Positions 62,187-64,000 of a DNA stretch of 64,000 nucleotides are shown piece by piece (position 1 is the first letter of the stretch; each line of letters starts with the position of its first letter). This DNA comes from Elmis aenea. Lineage: Eukaryota; Arthropoda; Insecta; Coleoptera; Elmidae. The DNA lies in assembly GCA_947652605.1 (NCBI GenBank), contig CANTFG010000087.1, positions 20,516 through 84,515 of the forward strand, in the 5' to 3' direction. A program made the position numbers and the translations under genes. Under the pieces are notes generated by a model. The model was not told where the DNA came from and did not search any database. It saw nothing but the letters and a program-made list of their open reading frames with translations.

Positions 62187-62798
62187 TGTTTATTTTACAG
62201 TTTAAATAAAATATGTTTTATAATTGTATTTTACATGATTTGACATTTCGTAAAAACAAATCAAAGCCAAATTTTCGTAAAATTTTTCCTAACAATTTGG
62301 TTATACTTATTTAAATTATTTTATTTAAATAAAAGCAACTTTTCATTTAAAAACTATAAAAATACCATGCACATGGAACAAACTTCTATAAAAATGTGCT
62401 AAGCAGCTTAGGAGATTGTTCCATATCCATTTTCAAATTGGCAGTAACTCAAAATTTTATTAAAATTTAATAATTTTGAATTCATTAATTAGATACTGTA
62501 TTACTTTCAAGTTCTTTCAGAAAAATTAAACGCCTATATAACAGAGTAATAAAAACAGAAACTTTAAAGTCGATTTACTCAAAACTAACTAAATGGCGTA
62601 TGGAACAAAACAACTCTAAGGCGACGAAGTACCGGCGCCGTAACTTTTATTAAAATTAAGTTTAAAAGAAAACATGTCTTTAATCTACTGTGGTATATAG
62701 TGGGACACTTTAATGTGGTATGTTGTGGGACACGTTCCATTGTATACCAGTCCATCAAATCAACCGTATTCAAATTTTTTTACTGTTATTTTAGAAAA
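62187..62798. other. AT-rich unassigned stretch
   Basis: No gene or repeat supported. It ends with a polypyrimidine-AG (TACTGTTATTTTAG at 62781-62794) just before the mariner fragment. Confidence 0.4.
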
Positions 62799-62941
62799 AT
62801 GGTGTACGGGTACGACCCAGAAACAAAAAGACAGTCGTCGCAATGGAAGCATCCCGATTCTCCAAGGCCGAAGAAAGCGCGGCAGGTGCGAAGCAAAATC
62901 AAGGTGATGCTGACTGTTTTCTTTGATGTCCGTGGAATTAG
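62799..62941 (+). pseudogene. Mariner transposase fragment (catalytic core start)
   Basis: About 47 codons starting MVYGYDPETKRQSSQWK and including SPRPKKARQVRSKIKVMLTV and the first catalytic Asp in VFFDVRG, a highly characteristic mariner segment. The sequence is GC-richer than its surroundings. It stops before HHEF, and neither terminal repeats nor the other catalytic residues are found. It covers the same region that is deleted in the mariner at 18251-19154. Confidence 0.75.
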
Positions 62942-63400
62942 GTGCGTGAAGGTGGCCGCGACTTTTTCGAAAGTGCAATTTTTTTAAATTGCATTAATTA
63001 GCGCCTAATTAGCGCCAATTGGCGCCGTAGTTTTGAAAATTAGCGCCCTTATAATAAAAAAGTTACACGCATTTTAAAAAAGTCGCGGCCAACTTCACGT
63101 AGCCGCGACTTTTTCGAATATGCAAATTTTAATGATACCATCAATTAGCGCCCAATTAGCGCCAATTAGCGCCGTAGTTTCAAAAATTAGCGCCCTTATA
63201 ATAAAAAAGTTACAGACATTTTAAAAAATCGCGGCCAACTTCACGCAGCCGCGACTTTTTCGAATATACAAAATTCAATTATGCCATCAATTAGCGCCTA
63301 ATTAGCGCCAATTAGCGCCGTAGTTTTAAAATTTAGCGCCCTTATAATAAAAAAGTTACAGACATTTTAAAAAATCGCGGCCAACTTCACACCGCGGAAA
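62942..63400. repeat. ~146 bp tandem repeat with AATTAGCGCC sub-repeats
   Basis: About three units beginning GCCGCGACTTTTTCGAA (62956, 63102, 63248), each with a run of two to four AATTAGCGCC words, TAGCGCCCTTATAATAAAAA and CGCGGCCAACTTCAC. The GCGGC..GCCGC ends of adjacent units can pair. Confidence 0.8.
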
Positions 63401-63639
63401 CCTTGGAAACATACAGATTTTAAGTAAGTTACTAATCAGTTCTGTTTTGATTACAATTAGCGCTACTTAGCGCCATGCTTCAAAAACCTCGAACTTGTCA
63501 AATTAATAAGTTACAGGTTATAGATAAACACAGGGCGCAGGGCGCGGCTATAGACATTTTGCGCCCATGTGAATGCGGATCGAGTACAAGTAGCTATGCT
63601 TTTACAGTTCTAACCTACTCCACAGGGGTAAAAATATTC

Positions 63640-64000
63640 TAAAATATTGTGATGAGCAAATTACGAAATTATGTCAAAAATCCAAAATTCAAAATTAAAA
63701 TTTTTTTTTTTCGAAAACGACTCCAACATGTTTTTTCAAATTTTAATATGTTATAAAGTTTAATTTTCTTAGTAAAATGCGGTTTGTCTCAAGTATCTTG
63801 CAATTTCAGATTACGAAATGTTTTCAGAAATTCAAAATTTTGAATTTTTTTTTTGAAAACCGCTGCAACAATTTTATTCAATTTTTACTATGTTATAGAA
63901 TTTATTTTTCTTACTAAAATGCCGTTTGTTTCAACCATCTTGCAATTTAAATAAAATTATTAAAAAATAAAAAAATTTGAAAATTTTTCTCGAAAACGCC
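63640..64000. repeat. ~138 bp diverged tandem duplication
   Basis: Phrases TCGAAAACGACTCCAAC / TGAAAACCGCTGCAAC, ATATGTTATA / CTATGTTATA, TTAGTAAAATGCGGTTTGTC / TTACTAAAATGCCGTTTGTT and ATCTTGCAATTT recur in order. The array runs off the right edge of the window. The stretch 63400-63640 between the two arrays has only scattered TAGCGCC words. Confidence 0.6.

Overview
The window is a eukaryotic, almost certainly arthropod (probably insect), transposon-dense genomic segment. It carries TA-flanked mariner-type elements, a TTAA-flanked piggyBac, PIF/Harbinger, P-element, pogo and hAT remains, Ty3/gypsy LTR retrotransposons, Jockey/CR1-like LINE fragments, GC-rich satellites and short spliceosomal introns. 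No ordinary host gene was recognised; nearly every coding stretch belongs to a mobile or virus-derived element.

Region 1 (1-8.8 kb) is the most striking: a compact, apparently undamaged array of twelve minus-strand ORFs plus one plus-strand ORF of an endogenous adintovirus/Polinton-like DNA virus. It encodes a retrovirus-type integrase with chromodomain, packaging ATPase, probable major capsid and penton proteins, an adenain-type protease, a parvovirus-VP1-like phospholipase A2, a fibre-like protein, a possible exonuclease-fold protein, a DUF8207-like protein and several small proteins. The left end is cut by the window and no DNA polymerase gene is visible. Tandem repeats lie beyond the right-most gene.

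Region 2 (9-15.9 kb) holds a 1.9 kb foldback mariner-type element, a ~411 bp GC-rich satellite, a 44 bp tandem repeat, a tRNA-like Pol III head, a MITE and ~400 bp tandem units carrying a GCGC-GAA-GCGC hairpin motif. Region 3 (15.9-25 kb) is a layered set of broken elements: gypsy integrase fragment, LINE fragment, piggyBac with a mariner nested in it, a broken DUF7869-like gene and several MITEs (one hAT-type with a perfect 8 bp target duplication).

Region 4 (25.7-34.9 kb) is a gypsy element whose protease region is split by a second, younger gypsy element. Region 5 (36-54 kb) is a pogo fragment, a broken Harbinger with a LINE tail inserted, and a P-element-like transposase cut into three pieces by a non-coding LTR element (LARD, 635 bp LTRs) and by an apparently complete autonomous gypsy element (1.45 kb near-identical LTRs, full gag and pol).

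Region 6 (54-64 kb) holds a foldback MITE, a nearly intact two-gene PIF/Harbinger transposon (TTA duplication, one nonsense codon in the transposase), a 47 bp dimeric minisatellite, a chimeric gypsy copy joining two families in frame, a mariner fragment and two further tandem arrays. Near-identical LTR pairs point to several recent insertions in an otherwise old TE graveyard.
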